This document shows, piece by piece, positions 18,886 through 27,542 of a DNA stretch of 57,809 nt. Location of the stretch: NCBI GenBank assembly GCA_964421005.1, contig CAYQUV010000001.1:1-57809 (forward strand), read 5' to 3'. Positions within the stretch are counted from its first letter, which is position 1. Each line of letters opens with the position of its first letter. Position numbers and translations under genes: made by a program. The DNA is from CAYQUV01 sp964421005. GTDB lineage: Bacteria; Patescibacteriota; Minisyncoccia; Minisyncoccales; CG1-02-41-26. The notes under the pieces were generated by a model, which did no database searches, was not told the origin of the DNA, and was given only the letters and a program-made list of their open reading frames with translations.

Positions 18886-18914
18886 ATTTTATTCTCTTTT
18901 CAAAAATTTGTCAA
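18886..18914 (-). promoter_or_regulatory. Promoter of rpoBC
   Basis: On the minus strand, TTGACA (18909-18914), a 17-bp spacer and TAAAAT (18886-18891). This is the best consensus promoter on this strand of the region. It predicts a leader of about 180 nt before rpoB, long for this window. Confidence 0.75.
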
Positions 18915-18955
18915 GTGTTTTGTACCTCATTGTATCCAATCCTATTTAATTATCA

Positions 18956-20050
18956 CTAATTTTCTGGCTTGGCTAAACTCACCAAAATTCCAAGCCCTAA
19001 ATAAAAAGCCAAGAGTTGAGAACCTCCGTAACTAACAAAAGGCAGAGGAATACCGATTATCGGGAAAAGTCCCAGGCACATGCCGATATTAATAAAACTC
19101 TGGGACAGCAATAAAAAGCCAAACCCCGAAGCAAATAATCTGTTAAAATTATATTCAGAAAAAAGAGCAATTTTCATTATCTTCCAGAAAAGAAATCCGA
19201 GAGAAAGCATCAAAACAAGAACTCCAAAAAATCCTGTTTCTTCAGCTATTGAAGAGAAGATAAAGTCGGTCTGGGGTTCAGGCAAAAAACCATACTGAGA
19301 TTGAGAACCTTTACCAATCCCTTTACCAAAAAGACCGCCTGATCCTATGGCAATTTTTGATTGGTTAATATTCCAAGAAATTCCTCGAGGATCAACTTCC
19401 GGATTCAAAAAACTCATAATTCTTTCTTTTTGATAATCTTTCAACCAAAACTGCCAACCAAAAACAACCAGCAGTAAAAAAACAAGGCATAAAATTAAAA
19501 AATGGCGAAGTTCTATTCCGGAAAAAATAACAATGCCCAGCCAGACGAAAATCAGAACAAGAGAGGAACCAAGGTCAGGCTGAGCCAGAACCAAAATCAA
19601 AGGGAATAAAAGATAAAAAAAAGAAAAGAAAATCGGCCTAAATCTCTTAGTCTCAACATGACGGGTTGCAAAATATTTACTCAAAAGAATAATCAAAAAA
19701 ATGGCCGAAAAGGGAACAGGGTCAAAAGAAAAAGGTCCTATTTTATACCATCCTTTAACTCCTCTTATTTCGGTCCCTAAAAAAATTAAACCGAAAAGAG
19801 ATAAAAGAGAAACAAAATATAAAATTAGAACAAAATAAGAATTCTTCTTTAAAAATCTGAAATCAAGAAAATTTAAAACAACCAATAAAGAAACAGATAA
19901 AATAAAAAAAATCAATTGTTTTTTAAAATTAAAAAAATCTCCTCTCTCCAGGGAAATGCTATAAATGCTCAGCAATCCCAAAAAAGTTAACAGAAAGGCA
20001 GGCAAAATTAAAGACCAGTTAAATTTTTTTAAAAAATTTAGGATTCTCAT
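18956..20050 (-). CDS. rodA: SEDS-family peptidoglycan glycosyltransferase RodA
   Basis: 364 aa, about ten membrane segments. SEDS proteins polymerise lipid II glycan strands with a partner class B PBP. The RodA-type signatures are A-Q-P-D-L-G-S-S-L, G-S-G-G-L-F-G-K-G-I-G-K-G-S-Q-S-Q-Y-G, and F-L-P-E-P-Q-T-D-F-I-F-S-S-I-A-E-E-T-G. The C-terminal P-F-V-S-Y-G-G-S motif is present. The G-x-G-K-G-S-Q-S-Q motif and the length favour RodA (elongation) over FtsW. No PBP or mreB lies next to it. It is 46 bp downstream of ligA. Confidence 0.9.
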   Translation of the reverse strand: MRILNFLKKFNWSLILPAFLLTFLGLLSIYSISLERGDFFNFKKQLIFFILSVSLLVVLNFLDFRFLKKNSYFVLILYFVSLLSLFGLIFLGTEIRGVKGWYKIGPFSFDPVPFSAIFLIILLSKYFATRHVETKRFRPIFFSFFYLLFPLILVLAQPDLGSSLVLIFVWLGIVIFSGIELRHFLILCLVFLLLVVFGWQFWLKDYQKERIMSFLNPEVDPRGISWNINQSKIAIGSGGLFGKGIGKGSQSQYGFLPEPQTDFIFSSIAEETGFFGVLVLMLSLGFLFWKIMKIALFSEYNFNRLFASGFGFLLLSQSFINIGMCLGLFPIIGIPLPFVSYGGSQLLAFYLGLGILVSLAKPEN

Positions 20051-20096
20051 AATTGGGTTAGCATCAAGTTATCATTTGCTTATTATTAACTTATCG

Positions 20097-22163
20097 TTAA
20101 GTTATCATTTCCAAAAATTCTTTTTCGCCGATGATTTTTATCCCCAATTTTTTAGCTCTGTCCAGTTTTGAACCGGGATTTTCTCCTACCACCAAAAAGT
20201 CAGTTCTTTTAGAAACCGATTCTGAAATATTCCCTCCTAAACTCCGGATTTTCTCCTTAGCCTCTTCCCGAGTGAATTTTTCCAGAGTTCCGGTAAGAAC
20301 AAAAGTTTTGCCAGAAAACTTCTTCCCTCTTTTTTCCTTTTCCTGAGTTTTTATCTTAACCCCTGATTTTTTTAATCTTTCTAAAAGACGAAGATTTCTT
20401 TTTTCCCGAAAAAACAAAAAAATTGATTTAGCAGTTTCAGGACCTATGTCTTTTATATTCTGAAGTTGAGTTTGAGAGGCATTTTTAAGATTCTCTAAAT
20501 TCTGAAAACGGTCTGCCAAAAGCCGCGCTGTTTCTTCGCCAACACCCGCTATTCCCAGAGCGTAAATGAATCTGGGAAAAGTAATTTCTTTTTTCGATTG
20601 AATAGCTTTGATTAAGTTCTTAGCCGATTTTTCGGCAAATCTTTCAAGAGGAACTAAATCACCTTCCTTCAATTCAAAAAGGTCGGCGGCTTGAGTAATC
20701 AAATTTTCCTTTAAAAGCTGGTCAATTATTTTGGGGCCCAAACCCTCAATATCAAAAGCAGATTTTGAAACAAAATGATAAAGATATCTTCTCCGACGGG
20801 CAGCGCATTTTGGATTCGGACACCTCAAGATTGCCTCCCCTTCGGGCTTAACTAAACGAGTTCCGCAAACAGGGCAATTCCTTGGCATCTTGAAACTTTT
20901 TTCTTTCCCGCTTCTCAAGCCTTTCAAAACCTTAACAACATCGGGAATCACATCACCCGCTCTGCCAACAATCACAGTGTCACCGATTTTAACCCCCAAT
21001 CTCTTTATTTCATCTTCATTGTGTAAAGTAGCCCGGGTAATGGTCACTCCTCCTATTTTAACCGGTTTTAAATAAGCAACCGGAGTAACAGCTCCCGTTC
21101 TACCAACCTGAACTTTTATGTCCTCAATAACAGTTTCAGCTTGTTTCAGGTGAAATTTAAAAGCAATTGCTCCCCGGGGGGCTTTGCCAACCACTCCCAA
21201 TTTCTGAAAAATCCGGTTATCATCAACCTGAACAACCACTCCGTCAATTTCAAAAGGTAAAGTTTCTCTTTTCTCCTGCCAAAATTTGTGAAACTCAAAA
21301 ACTTCTTTTAAGTTTTTACAATATTTTGTTCCTTTATGGGTCTTGAATCCTAAAATTTTTAAAATTTTGTGTTTTTGCTGATGAGTTGTCTGACCAAGTT
21401 CGGAAATTAAATCATAAAAATAAGCTACTAAATTCCGGGAGGCAGTCACATTTGGATCAAGCTGACGTATTGAGCCAGCAGCTATATTTCTCGGATTAGC
21501 ATATTTTGGCAAGCCCTTTTTCTCCTGAAGCCTGTTTATTCTCTCAAATTCTTTTTTCGAAATTAACGCCTCTCCCCTGACAACAACCTCTTTTAAACCT
21601 TTCTTTCTGACAAAAGAAGCAATTTCTTCCAGCCCTTCTTTCCTCAGGTCGTTTATTACTTCTTTCTCGCCCCTTAATCTTAAGGGAATTGATTCGATTG
21701 TTTTTAAATTCTGAGTAACATCTTCACCCACTCTTCCGTCTCCTCTGGTTGAACCAGTTTTTAAAACACCCCCAATATAAATTAATTCAATGGCTAATCC
21801 GTCAAATTTCAATTCAACAAAATAGTCAAGTTTCTCAATCTCTTTTTGGGTTAGCAGTTTCTTAATCCTCTCCTCCCAATCCAGCATGTCATCTTTCGAA
21901 AAAGCATCATTAAAAGAAAGCATAGGCTTAGGATGGCGAGTTTTCTTAAATTCTTTTAAAGGCTCTCCTCCAATCCTCTGAGTAGGGGAATCTTCGGTAA
22001 TAAATTCTGGATATTTTTGCTCTAAATCAAAAAGTTCTTTTTTTAAAGAATCCAAAGCACTCTCCGAAATCTCTTGTTTGTCAAGAACATGATACAAATA
22101 ACGATGATGGTTAATTACCTTTTTTAATTTTTCTATTCTAAGTTTAGCCTCTTTTTTAGTCAT
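20097..22163 (-). CDS. ligA: NAD-dependent DNA ligase
   Basis: 688 aa from the ATG at 22163. A longer frame to 22208 adds 15 residues that do not belong to the family. The Ia domain is at the start. The adenylation motif K-F-D-G has Lys119 as the AMP acceptor. The OB fold, the four-Cys zinc finger (C-P-V-C ... C-P-N-P-K-C), HhH repeats and a C-terminal BRCT domain (T-G-T-L ... K-T-D-F-L-V-V-G-type) are all present. It joins Okazaki fragments and repair nicks using NAD+. It is full length and looks functional. Confidence 0.97.
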   Translation of the reverse strand: MTKKEAKLRIEKLKKVINHHRYLYHVLDKQEISESALDSLKKELFDLEQKYPEFITEDSPTQRIGGEPLKEFKKTRHPKPMLSFNDAFSKDDMLDWEERIKKLLTQKEIEKLDYFVELKFDGLAIELIYIGGVLKTGSTRGDGRVGEDVTQNLKTIESIPLRLRGEKEVINDLRKEGLEEIASFVRKKGLKEVVVRGEALISKKEFERINRLQEKKGLPKYANPRNIAAGSIRQLDPNVTASRNLVAYFYDLISELGQTTHQQKHKILKILGFKTHKGTKYCKNLKEVFEFHKFWQEKRETLPFEIDGVVVQVDDNRIFQKLGVVGKAPRGAIAFKFHLKQAETVIEDIKVQVGRTGAVTPVAYLKPVKIGGVTITRATLHNEDEIKRLGVKIGDTVIVGRAGDVIPDVVKVLKGLRSGKEKSFKMPRNCPVCGTRLVKPEGEAILRCPNPKCAARRRRYLYHFVSKSAFDIEGLGPKIIDQLLKENLITQAADLFELKEGDLVPLERFAEKSAKNLIKAIQSKKEITFPRFIYALGIAGVGEETARLLADRFQNLENLKNASQTQLQNIKDIGPETAKSIFLFFREKRNLRLLERLKKSGVKIKTQEKEKRGKKFSGKTFVLTGTLEKFTREEAKEKIRSLGGNISESVSKRTDFLVVGENPGSKLDRAKKLGIKIIGEKEFLEMIT

Positions 22164-22208
22164 AAAAAAGTTTGAAATCACTCCGTATTGGAAAAATATG
22201 AACCACAA

Positions 22209-22448
22209 GTTTCGTTCAAAACAATATATTCCTTGCTATCATCCCTTATAGAAACAGGACGGTTTAAGAAACCGAAGGTATGTGCTTATTGGAAGCGATG
22301 CGAGGCATAGGATGATGTGGTTGGTCAAGACGTGAGGCGTTTCCACAAAGCGGAGCGCCGCGTCTGCTGGTTGTAGTCTCAAGCCGGAGATTGGGGTGAT
22401 TTCGGATTTGGTCATTTTAGAAATCGGTTATATTAAAGATTTAACAAT
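22209..22448. other. GC-richer noncoding gap; possible transposase (TnpB tail) remnant or structured RNA
   Basis: No complete gene is seen. The middle (about 22300-22410) is clearly GC-richer than its neighbours. One plus-strand frame from 22336 reads S-T-K-R-S-A-A-S-A-G-C-S-L-K-P-E-I-G, which resembles the variable C-terminal tails of IS200/IS605 TnpB proteins. No zinc-ribbon or RuvC motif precedes it. GACG-x-GGCG and CGCC-x-CGTC around 22330-22363 could form a stem. All readings are weak. Confidence 0.3.
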
Positions 22449-22793
22449 TCAGAAAGTCGACTCAATTGCTCTGTTTGTTTTTTTATAACTGCCAATGGAT
22501 TTGAGACAATAATAATTATCAGGAGCACAGCCGGATTCTCCACCCGGCGTCACAGTGACAGTATAAGAATTACCGTTAAGATTCCCCGAAAATCCGCTGT
22601 AATTGCCCTCTTTTCTGATTCTATACAAACAATGTTCAATACCCGTATCGGCTACAAAAAAAGCAGTTATTGAATCTCCGAGTGTCCAGATTATTCTTAT
22701 CTGACTCATTGAAATAGTAACCAGAGCCAGAAGAGTAGTAGTTAAAACGGAAAGAATAACGATAGCCAAATAAAGAGAAACACCTTTTTTCAT
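22449..22793 (-). CDS. PilX-like minor pilin / pilus assembly protein
   Basis: 114 aa. The N-terminus M-K-K-G followed by a hydrophobic helix (V-S-L-Y-L-A-I-V-I-L-S-V-L) looks like a class III prepilin with a 4-residue leader. It lacks the Glu at +5 that most pilins have, as do GspK-type tip pseudopilins. The rest is a small domain with four Cys (C-L-Y-R, G-C-A-P, Y-Y-C). It is the last gene of the pilus operon, 19 bp after the PilW-like gene. A place in the tip complex is inferred. Confidence 0.7.
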   Translation of the reverse strand: MKKGVSLYLAIVILSVLTTTLLALVTISMSQIRIIWTLGDSITAFFVADTGIEHCLYRIRKEGNYSGFSGNLNGNSYTVTVTPGGESGCAPDNYYCLKSIGSYKKTNRAIESTF

Positions 22794-22812
22794 AGAGAAT
22801 TAATATTAAGAA

Positions 22813-23394
22813 TTAATATTTAACATCTAAATCCCTCTGAGAAATTGTGGTTTGAATGTTTAATTCTTGAGGTTCTATTTCCGTTGTTTTAAACAATAAA
22901 GTAAAAATTACTCTTGGTTGAATGGAATCATCTTGACTTTCGCCTATTACTTGAAACCTCAAACTCTCTACTGAAAGATTTAAGGGAGTCAAAACCTGGG
23001 TAACTCCGTCTTTTCTTACCTTTAAGACATTATTCTCAAGAAAGAATTCCTGACATTCTTTGTTATAATTTAAGAATTTTATGTGACTCTGAAGAGGGAT
23101 TTCGAAATTATGGTTTTGGGCAATACAAGCCGATTGAGTATCTTTTTTAGCCATTCTTAAACTACGAGCAATATATTCTGTAACGTAGGATGCCTCACTT
23201 AAAAGATAAGCGGATTCTGTACTCTTTTTTTGTTCTTTGAAAGCGGATGTAAAAAGATTCAACGAAGCTAAAATAACGATAGAAAAAATGGTAACAGTAA
23301 TTAGAAGCTCAATAAGAGTAAAACCCGATTTTCGGAACGGTTTTGACTCCGGATTATTTCTCAAACAGTTAAAATTAAAAAATAATTTTTCCAT
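22813..23394 (-). CDS. PilW-like minor pilin
   Basis: 193 aa. The prepilin peptidase site is K-S-G|F-T-L-I-E-L-L (cleavage after Gly24), giving an unusually long 24-residue leader. It is followed by the standard hydrophobic N-terminal helix with Glu at +5. The globular part (A-S-Y-V-T-E-Y-I-A-R-S-L-R-M-A near residue 75) resembles the PilW/PulJ group. It lies between the PilV-like and PilX-like genes, a common minor-pilin order. It probably helps start or cap the pilus. Confidence 0.85.
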   Translation of the reverse strand: MEKLFFNFNCLRNNPESKPFRKSGFTLIELLITVTIFSIVILASLNLFTSAFKEQKKSTESAYLLSEASYVTEYIARSLRMAKKDTQSACIAQNHNFEIPLQSHIKFLNYNKECQEFFLENNVLKVRKDGVTQVLTPLNLSVESLRFQVIGESQDDSIQPRVIFTLLFKTTEIEPQELNIQTTISQRDLDVKY

Positions 23395-23406
23395 AAGTTA
23401 TACAAA

Positions 23407-23931
23407 TTATTGCCAGTCATATAAATTTTCTTCGGCCACAAAAGACGCTCTCTCTCCTGGCCAAGTTATTTTAACTTTTACATTTAAAATATAATCATTA
23501 ATTTTTTTAATGATAATTTCTCTTTTTATTCCGGTGTCCACTCCACCGCTGTAGCCGAATTTCCCATTGTAACCGTAAAAGCCCTCAGCGTTAAACTGAA
23601 GAGGGACTGAACCGTAATTATCTATTAATGAATCTCCGTTATATTGAACTCCGTAATTTTCTCCCTGCTCCAGGCCCGTATCAAAAGATCGACCCTGGAG
23701 CCAGTTGGTATCTCTGATATTTCTTACCACCTCAATTCCTTCTCTGGCAAGTTGGGAAACAATGAATCTATTGGCATTGGCCGAGGTAATAGAAACTATC
23801 CTGGGGACTAGATTATAAATCCCAATAATTCCTATGGTAATCACGGAAATAGCCACTATTACCTCAATCAGAGTAAAACCTTTTCTCATATTTTTCTGGA
23901 AATTTTTCTGGAAAAAATTAATATTAATCAT
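23407..23931 (-). CDS. PilV-like minor pilin
   Basis: 174 aa from the first ATG. An internal ATG at 23889 would give the usual short leader M-R-K-G|F-T-L-I-E-V and may be the real start. The N-terminal helix V-I-V-A-I-S-V-I-T-I-G-I-I-G-I-Y-N is typical of PilV/PulI. The sequence Q-L-A-R-E-G-I-E-V-V-R-N-I-R-D-T-N-W after it is a common feature of CPR PilV-like proteins. It is 12 bp upstream of the PilW-like gene in the same operon. Confidence 0.85.
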   Translation of the reverse strand: MININFFQKNFQKNMRKGFTLIEVIVAISVITIGIIGIYNLVPRIVSITSANANRFIVSQLAREGIEVVRNIRDTNWLQGRSFDTGLEQGENYGVQYNGDSLIDNYGSVPLQFNAEGFYGYNGKFGYSGGVDTGIKREIIIKKINDYILNVKVKITWPGERASFVAEENLYDWQ

Positions 23932-24009
23932 CTTATTCTATACTCCGGGATGAGCCTGAGTGAATCTAAACTAAATCTCGGACAAATCCCGATTGAATTC
24001 TTGATGAAT

Positions 24010-24519
24010 TTAATCTAATATTTCTATTCTCCCAGCCGAGTTTATCTTAACTTGTCTCATATTGGTTTCAAAAGAGAGAGTTACTATTCCTTCGCTTCCC
24101 CAACCCTCTCCGTTTATGTAGCAAATGGGATCAGGTGGAGAAAAAACAACACTCAAAGGGGAAGAAGGCAATAAACTCTGAATCTGAACCCCTTTTTCTA
24201 ATTCAATCTCTTTCAAGAGTTTGTCGTTGAGAGAATTGTAAATTTTGTCATTGTTACAGTCAGCGAAAAGATAATAAGCGGTAGAGGCAACCTCAAAATA
24301 AATACCGAAATTATATGTTTTTGTTCCGTCGCAATCTTTTTCTTCAGCTCCCATTGCCATCTCCTGGGCTTCTCTTAAATTCTGGGCTAACTGATAAGTT
24401 GACCTTTCTAAAACCAATTTTTGCTCTTCGCCGCTTTTTCCCAAAAATAATACAGAAGAAAGAATGGCGATAATAGCTATAACCACCAAAAGTTCAATTA
24501 AAGTAAGGCCCTGGTTCAT
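24010..24519 (-). CDS. FimT/GspH-like minor pilin
   Basis: 169 aa. A very short leader M-N-Q-G is followed by L-T-L-I-E-L-L-V-V-I-A-I-I-A-I-L-S. The start of the mature domain (Q-L-A-Q-N-L-R-E-A-Q-E-M-A-M) is the region conserved in FimT/GspH pseudopilins. FimT homologues in other bacteria bind DNA during competence; whether this one does is unknown. It lies 7 bp after pilD. Confidence 0.85.
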   Translation of the reverse strand: MNQGLTLIELLVVIAIIAILSSVLFLGKSGEEQKLVLERSTYQLAQNLREAQEMAMGAEEKDCDGTKTYNFGIYFEVASTAYYLFADCNNDKIYNSLNDKLLKEIELEKGVQIQSLLPSSPLSVVFSPPDPICYINGEGWGSEGIVTLSFETNMRQVKINSAGRIEILD

Positions 24520-24526
24520 AATAATT

Positions 24527-25330
24527 CTATAATAAATTGAGATACCAATTAATTAAATTTTGTCCCCAGAATAAAGCAATAAAAGTTCCTGTTACCAGAA
24601 AGGGACCAAAAGGGACTTGGCTTTGTAAATTTTTTTTACGAAAAATTATCAGTATCAGTCCTATTATAGCACCGATAAAAAAAGCTGAAAATAAGCTTAC
24701 CACAACCTGAGGAAATCCCAGAAAAAGACCTATTAAAAAAGATAACTTGACATCACCGAAACCCATCCATTTACCCCGGGATATGAGCCAGATTAAAAAG
24801 AAAAAACCAGCCGCTAAAAAAGCAGTTAAGAAAGAAGAGTAGAAATTAGCGCTTTGAAAACATAAACGAGCAGGAGGCAGATTGAAAATTATTTGATATA
24901 AAAAAACTATCAAAATAGCAGAATAAACTATCTTATCCGGAATAATATAGTGTTTTAAATCATATACAAAAATAATAATTAAAAGGCAAGAAATAATCAA
25001 CAAATAACTGAGATTAACAAGGTTTTGGAAATTAAAATCGGTGATTGATAACTGACTAAAAACAAGGAGAAATACAACTCCGGTGGCTATTTCAACCAGA
25101 GGGTACTGTAAAGATATATTTTTGCCACAATACCTGCACCTACCTCTTAAAAATAGAAAACTTAAAATAGGGATCAAATCAAAAAATCCCAACCGATGAC
25201 AACAGTAGGGACAAAAAGACCGGCCTCTTAAAAAACTTTTTTTCTCTTTTAACCGATAAATTACACAATTCAAAAAACTGCCGCAAGAGATCCCAAAAAT
25301 AAAAACAATTAAATAAAGAATAATACTCAT
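24527..25330 (-). CDS. pilD: Prepilin leader peptidase / N-methyltransferase
   Basis: 267 aa, polytopic membrane aspartic protease of the type IV prepilin peptidase family. The N-terminal methyltransferase-type region has G-S-F-L-N-C-V-I-Y-R and the zinc-binding pairs C40-x2-C43 and C65-x2-C68. The catalytic aspartates are Asp124 (V-Y-D-L-K) and Asp193 in G-F-G-D-V-K-L. It cleaves the leaders of the five pilin-like proteins encoded on both sides and methylates the new N-terminus. It lies downstream of the major pilin terminator, so it may need read-through or its own promoter. Confidence 0.95.
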   Translation of the reverse strand: MSIILYLIVFIFGISCGSFLNCVIYRLKEKKSFLRGRSFCPYCCHRLGFFDLIPILSFLFLRGRCRYCGKNISLQYPLVEIATGVVFLLVFSQLSITDFNFQNLVNLSYLLIISCLLIIIFVYDLKHYIIPDKIVYSAILIVFLYQIIFNLPPARLCFQSANFYSSFLTAFLAAGFFFLIWLISRGKWMGFGDVKLSFLIGLFLGFPQVVVSLFSAFFIGAIIGLILIIFRKKNLQSQVPFGPFLVTGTFIALFWGQNLINWYLNLL

Positions 25331-25442
25331 TTTTTTATTATTGGCAACGAGAAAGAAGTGGAAAAATTTATTTTTACATTTCGACCGAGTGAACCAATAA
25401 TATAGTAGAAAGATATTCTTTTTCTACTCTATTCTAACAAAA

Positions 25443-25471
25443 ATTGCCCAGAAGAAAAACTTCTGGGCAAT
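25443..25471 (-). terminator. Terminator after the major pilin gene
   Basis: A perfect 12-bp stem, ATTGCCCAGAAG / CTTCTGGGCAAT, has a 5-nt loop and is followed on the minus strand by TTTTGTT. It probably lowers expression of pilD and the minor pilins relative to pilA. Confidence 0.8.
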
Positions 25472-25525
25472 CTTAATAAACCATTTAGCCGACAATATTA
25501 ATATTAACAGCTAACCGTAATAAAA

Positions 25526-25969
25526 TTAACCCTTGACTTCCTGACAGAGCGCTTCACCGGTAGCAGGACAAGGAGTTGTACTGGTGGTGACGCCGGCTCT
25601 TCCGGAACTGTCAGCGCAGTAGTAACCTCCGGCATTCAAAGCAGAATATATACAGGTTGTCGTAGAATTGGTTGCTGGATTATACTGAAAAGTCGGATTA
25701 GTTCCATCGGGATTATTATTGGCAATCTCTGCACAAAGAGCAGACATATCCTCATGAGAACAGTTGAAATTATCATAATCTCCATCATTGGCGTAAATAT
25801 AAGTCATTACTGTTCTTGCCTGGGCAATAGCAGAAATTATTCTTGAATCTTTTGCTTTTTTGGTAGCGCCCGGAAAACTGACTAAAACAATCGAAGCTAA
25901 AATACCGATAATAGCAATAACTACTAACAATTCAATCAAAGTAAAACCTCTTGATTTTTGTAATTTCAT
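25526..25969 (-). CDS. pilA: Major type IV pilin
   Basis: 147 aa. Class III leader M-K-L-Q-K-S-R-G|F-T-L-I-E-L-L-V-V-I-A-I-I-G-I-L-A-S with Glu at +5. The short globular head carries six Cys residues, likely paired as disulfides (C-S-H, L-C-A-E, T-C-I-Y, Y-C-A-D, P-C-P, L-C-Q). It has its own strong terminator, as expected for the most abundant subunit. Whether it is truly the major pilin is inferred from size, position and terminator. Confidence 0.85.
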   Translation of the reverse strand: MKLQKSRGFTLIELLVVIAIIGILASIVLVSFPGATKKAKDSRIISAIAQARTVMTYIYANDGDYDNFNCSHEDMSALCAEIANNNPDGTNPTFQYNPATNSTTTCIYSALNAGGYYCADSSGRAGVTTSTTPCPATGEALCQEVKG

Positions 25970-26273
25970 TTTATTTTTTAAGTTTTAATTAAAATCGACC
26001 TTTTTCAATTTTACTCCCAATCGAGCCATTGATTTATTTAAAGGCTCGCCAAGGAATACAAAATTGGTTTTTTGTTACATATTACTTACTTAAACGAGAT
26101 TCCAAAAGGACAAACATTCAGAGTTCTCAAGATCCAGCGAGCGAAACTGGCATGTTCTTAGACAATGGCTTGCCGAAGGCAAACATTCAAGGTTTTGCGA
26201 ACTTTGCTGACAGAGTCTTATTTTATTTTCAAATGTTAAACAACAAAAGTCAACCGATACTTTTCCACAGTCT
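25970..26273. other. 304-bp noncoding gap between pilC and pilA
   Basis: No gene is seen on either strand. It should hold the pilA promoter and leader (minus strand). Two copies of a CAAACATTCA-like word lie at about 26114 and 26181. Next to the second is TTGCCGAAGGCAA, a small palindrome (in GGCTTGCCGAAGGCAAAC), whose reverse complement recurs with one extra base near 39655-39671. It looks like a dispersed intergenic repeat. Confidence 0.4.
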
Positions 26274-27491
26274 TTAAGTACCTATTCCTCCAAGACCAAT
26301 TTTGAACAGAGGAATAAAAATTGAAAATACTAAAACAGCTATTCCTATCCCCAAGACGAGAATTATAAGGGGTTCTATAATACTGAAAATGGTTGAAGTT
26401 AATCTGTCTATCTCTTCTCTGTAAAATCTGACTACTTCCATCAAAGTTTCATCCAATTTTCCTGCTTTTTCTCCGGTTGAAATCATTTGAAGCAAGAAGG
26501 CAGGAATTTCTTCCGGATAGCGGGAAAATACAGAACTTATACTTTCACCTTTTGCCACTCTTTCCTTTGTCTCTTTTATAATCTCTTGATAAACATAATT
26601 GTTTATAATATCCTGGGTGATTTTCAAAGCCTGGGTAATCGGTAAACCGGTAGCAAGAGAAACAGATAGATTTTCAGCAAACCTTGTTAAGTAAACTTTT
26701 TTGGTCAAATCACCGATAATCGGAATTTTCAGCAGAAATCTGTCATAGAAACGTTTTGAAACTTCCGAACGTTTAAGATAGAAAGGAAGAAAAAACAAAA
26801 CTGCCAGTACTCCAACTATTATTAACCAGCCACCCTTTTTGAAGAAATCTGTGAACGATATAACCAGCCTTGTTATCAAAGGAAGTTCTCCTCCAAATGC
26901 TTCTAAAACTTCAATCAATTTTGGAATAATAAAGAAAATTGCTAAAAGGAAAACGGCTATGAAAACAAGAATAACAAAAATAGGATAAATCATAGCGTTT
27001 CTTAACTTCTGGTTAAGATTATATTCTCTTTCCAAATGTTCCGCCAAATAACCTAAAGAATCTGCCAGTTTCCCGGTAACTTCTCCAGATTTAATCACTC
27101 CTATGTAAAAGGGGTCAAAAACATCGGGAAACATAGAAAAAGCCCGGCTCAAGCTCTCTCCTCCTTCTACTAATTCTGATATTCTCAGGATTTTCTCACG
27201 GAACCGAGGATTTTCAATTTGAGTTACCTGAGCCCTCAACGCCTCAACCGGTGAAATAGCCGATTTTAACATCACCCCAAGCTGGCGGGTAAAGGTAACT
27301 AAATCTTCAGAAGAAATTCCCCGAAAAAAAATTTCCTTCCCTAAAATCCCTGCTTTTTCAGTTTCTTTCAAAGAAGTTACATACAAACCATATTTTTCTA
27401 AAATAGAAAGAGCGGCTTTCCGGGAAGAAGCCTCAATCATTCCTTTTTGAAGTTTTCCCTCTTTTGTCCTGGCTTTATATTTATAACGCAT
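26274..27491 (-). CDS. pilC: Type IV pilus inner-membrane platform protein PilC
   Basis: 405 aa from the ATG at 27491. An upstream in-frame TTG (27506) is less likely because the family begins M-x-x-F/Y-x-Y-K-A-R. It has two GspF domains, each with a cytoplasmic helical bundle (G-V-M-L-K-S-A-I-S-P and S-L-A-T-G-L-P-I-T-Q), and three membrane segments (about 165-195, 220-240, 370-395). PilC couples the PilB and PilT motors to pilin addition and removal. It is 52 bp downstream of pilT. Confidence 0.95.
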   Translation of the reverse strand: MRYKYKARTKEGKLQKGMIEASSRKAALSILEKYGLYVTSLKETEKAGILGKEIFFRGISSEDLVTFTRQLGVMLKSAISPVEALRAQVTQIENPRFREKILRISELVEGGESLSRAFSMFPDVFDPFYIGVIKSGEVTGKLADSLGYLAEHLEREYNLNQKLRNAMIYPIFVILVFIAVFLLAIFFIIPKLIEVLEAFGGELPLITRLVISFTDFFKKGGWLIIVGVLAVLFFLPFYLKRSEVSKRFYDRFLLKIPIIGDLTKKVYLTRFAENLSVSLATGLPITQALKITQDIINNYVYQEIIKETKERVAKGESISSVFSRYPEEIPAFLLQMISTGEKAGKLDETLMEVVRFYREEIDRLTSTIFSIIEPLIILVLGIGIAVLVFSIFIPLFKIGLGGIGT

Positions 27492-27542
27492 AAAAAAAGG
27501 AAGCAAACAACCGAAAAAAAAGCGAGCGATTTCTGGAAAGTA

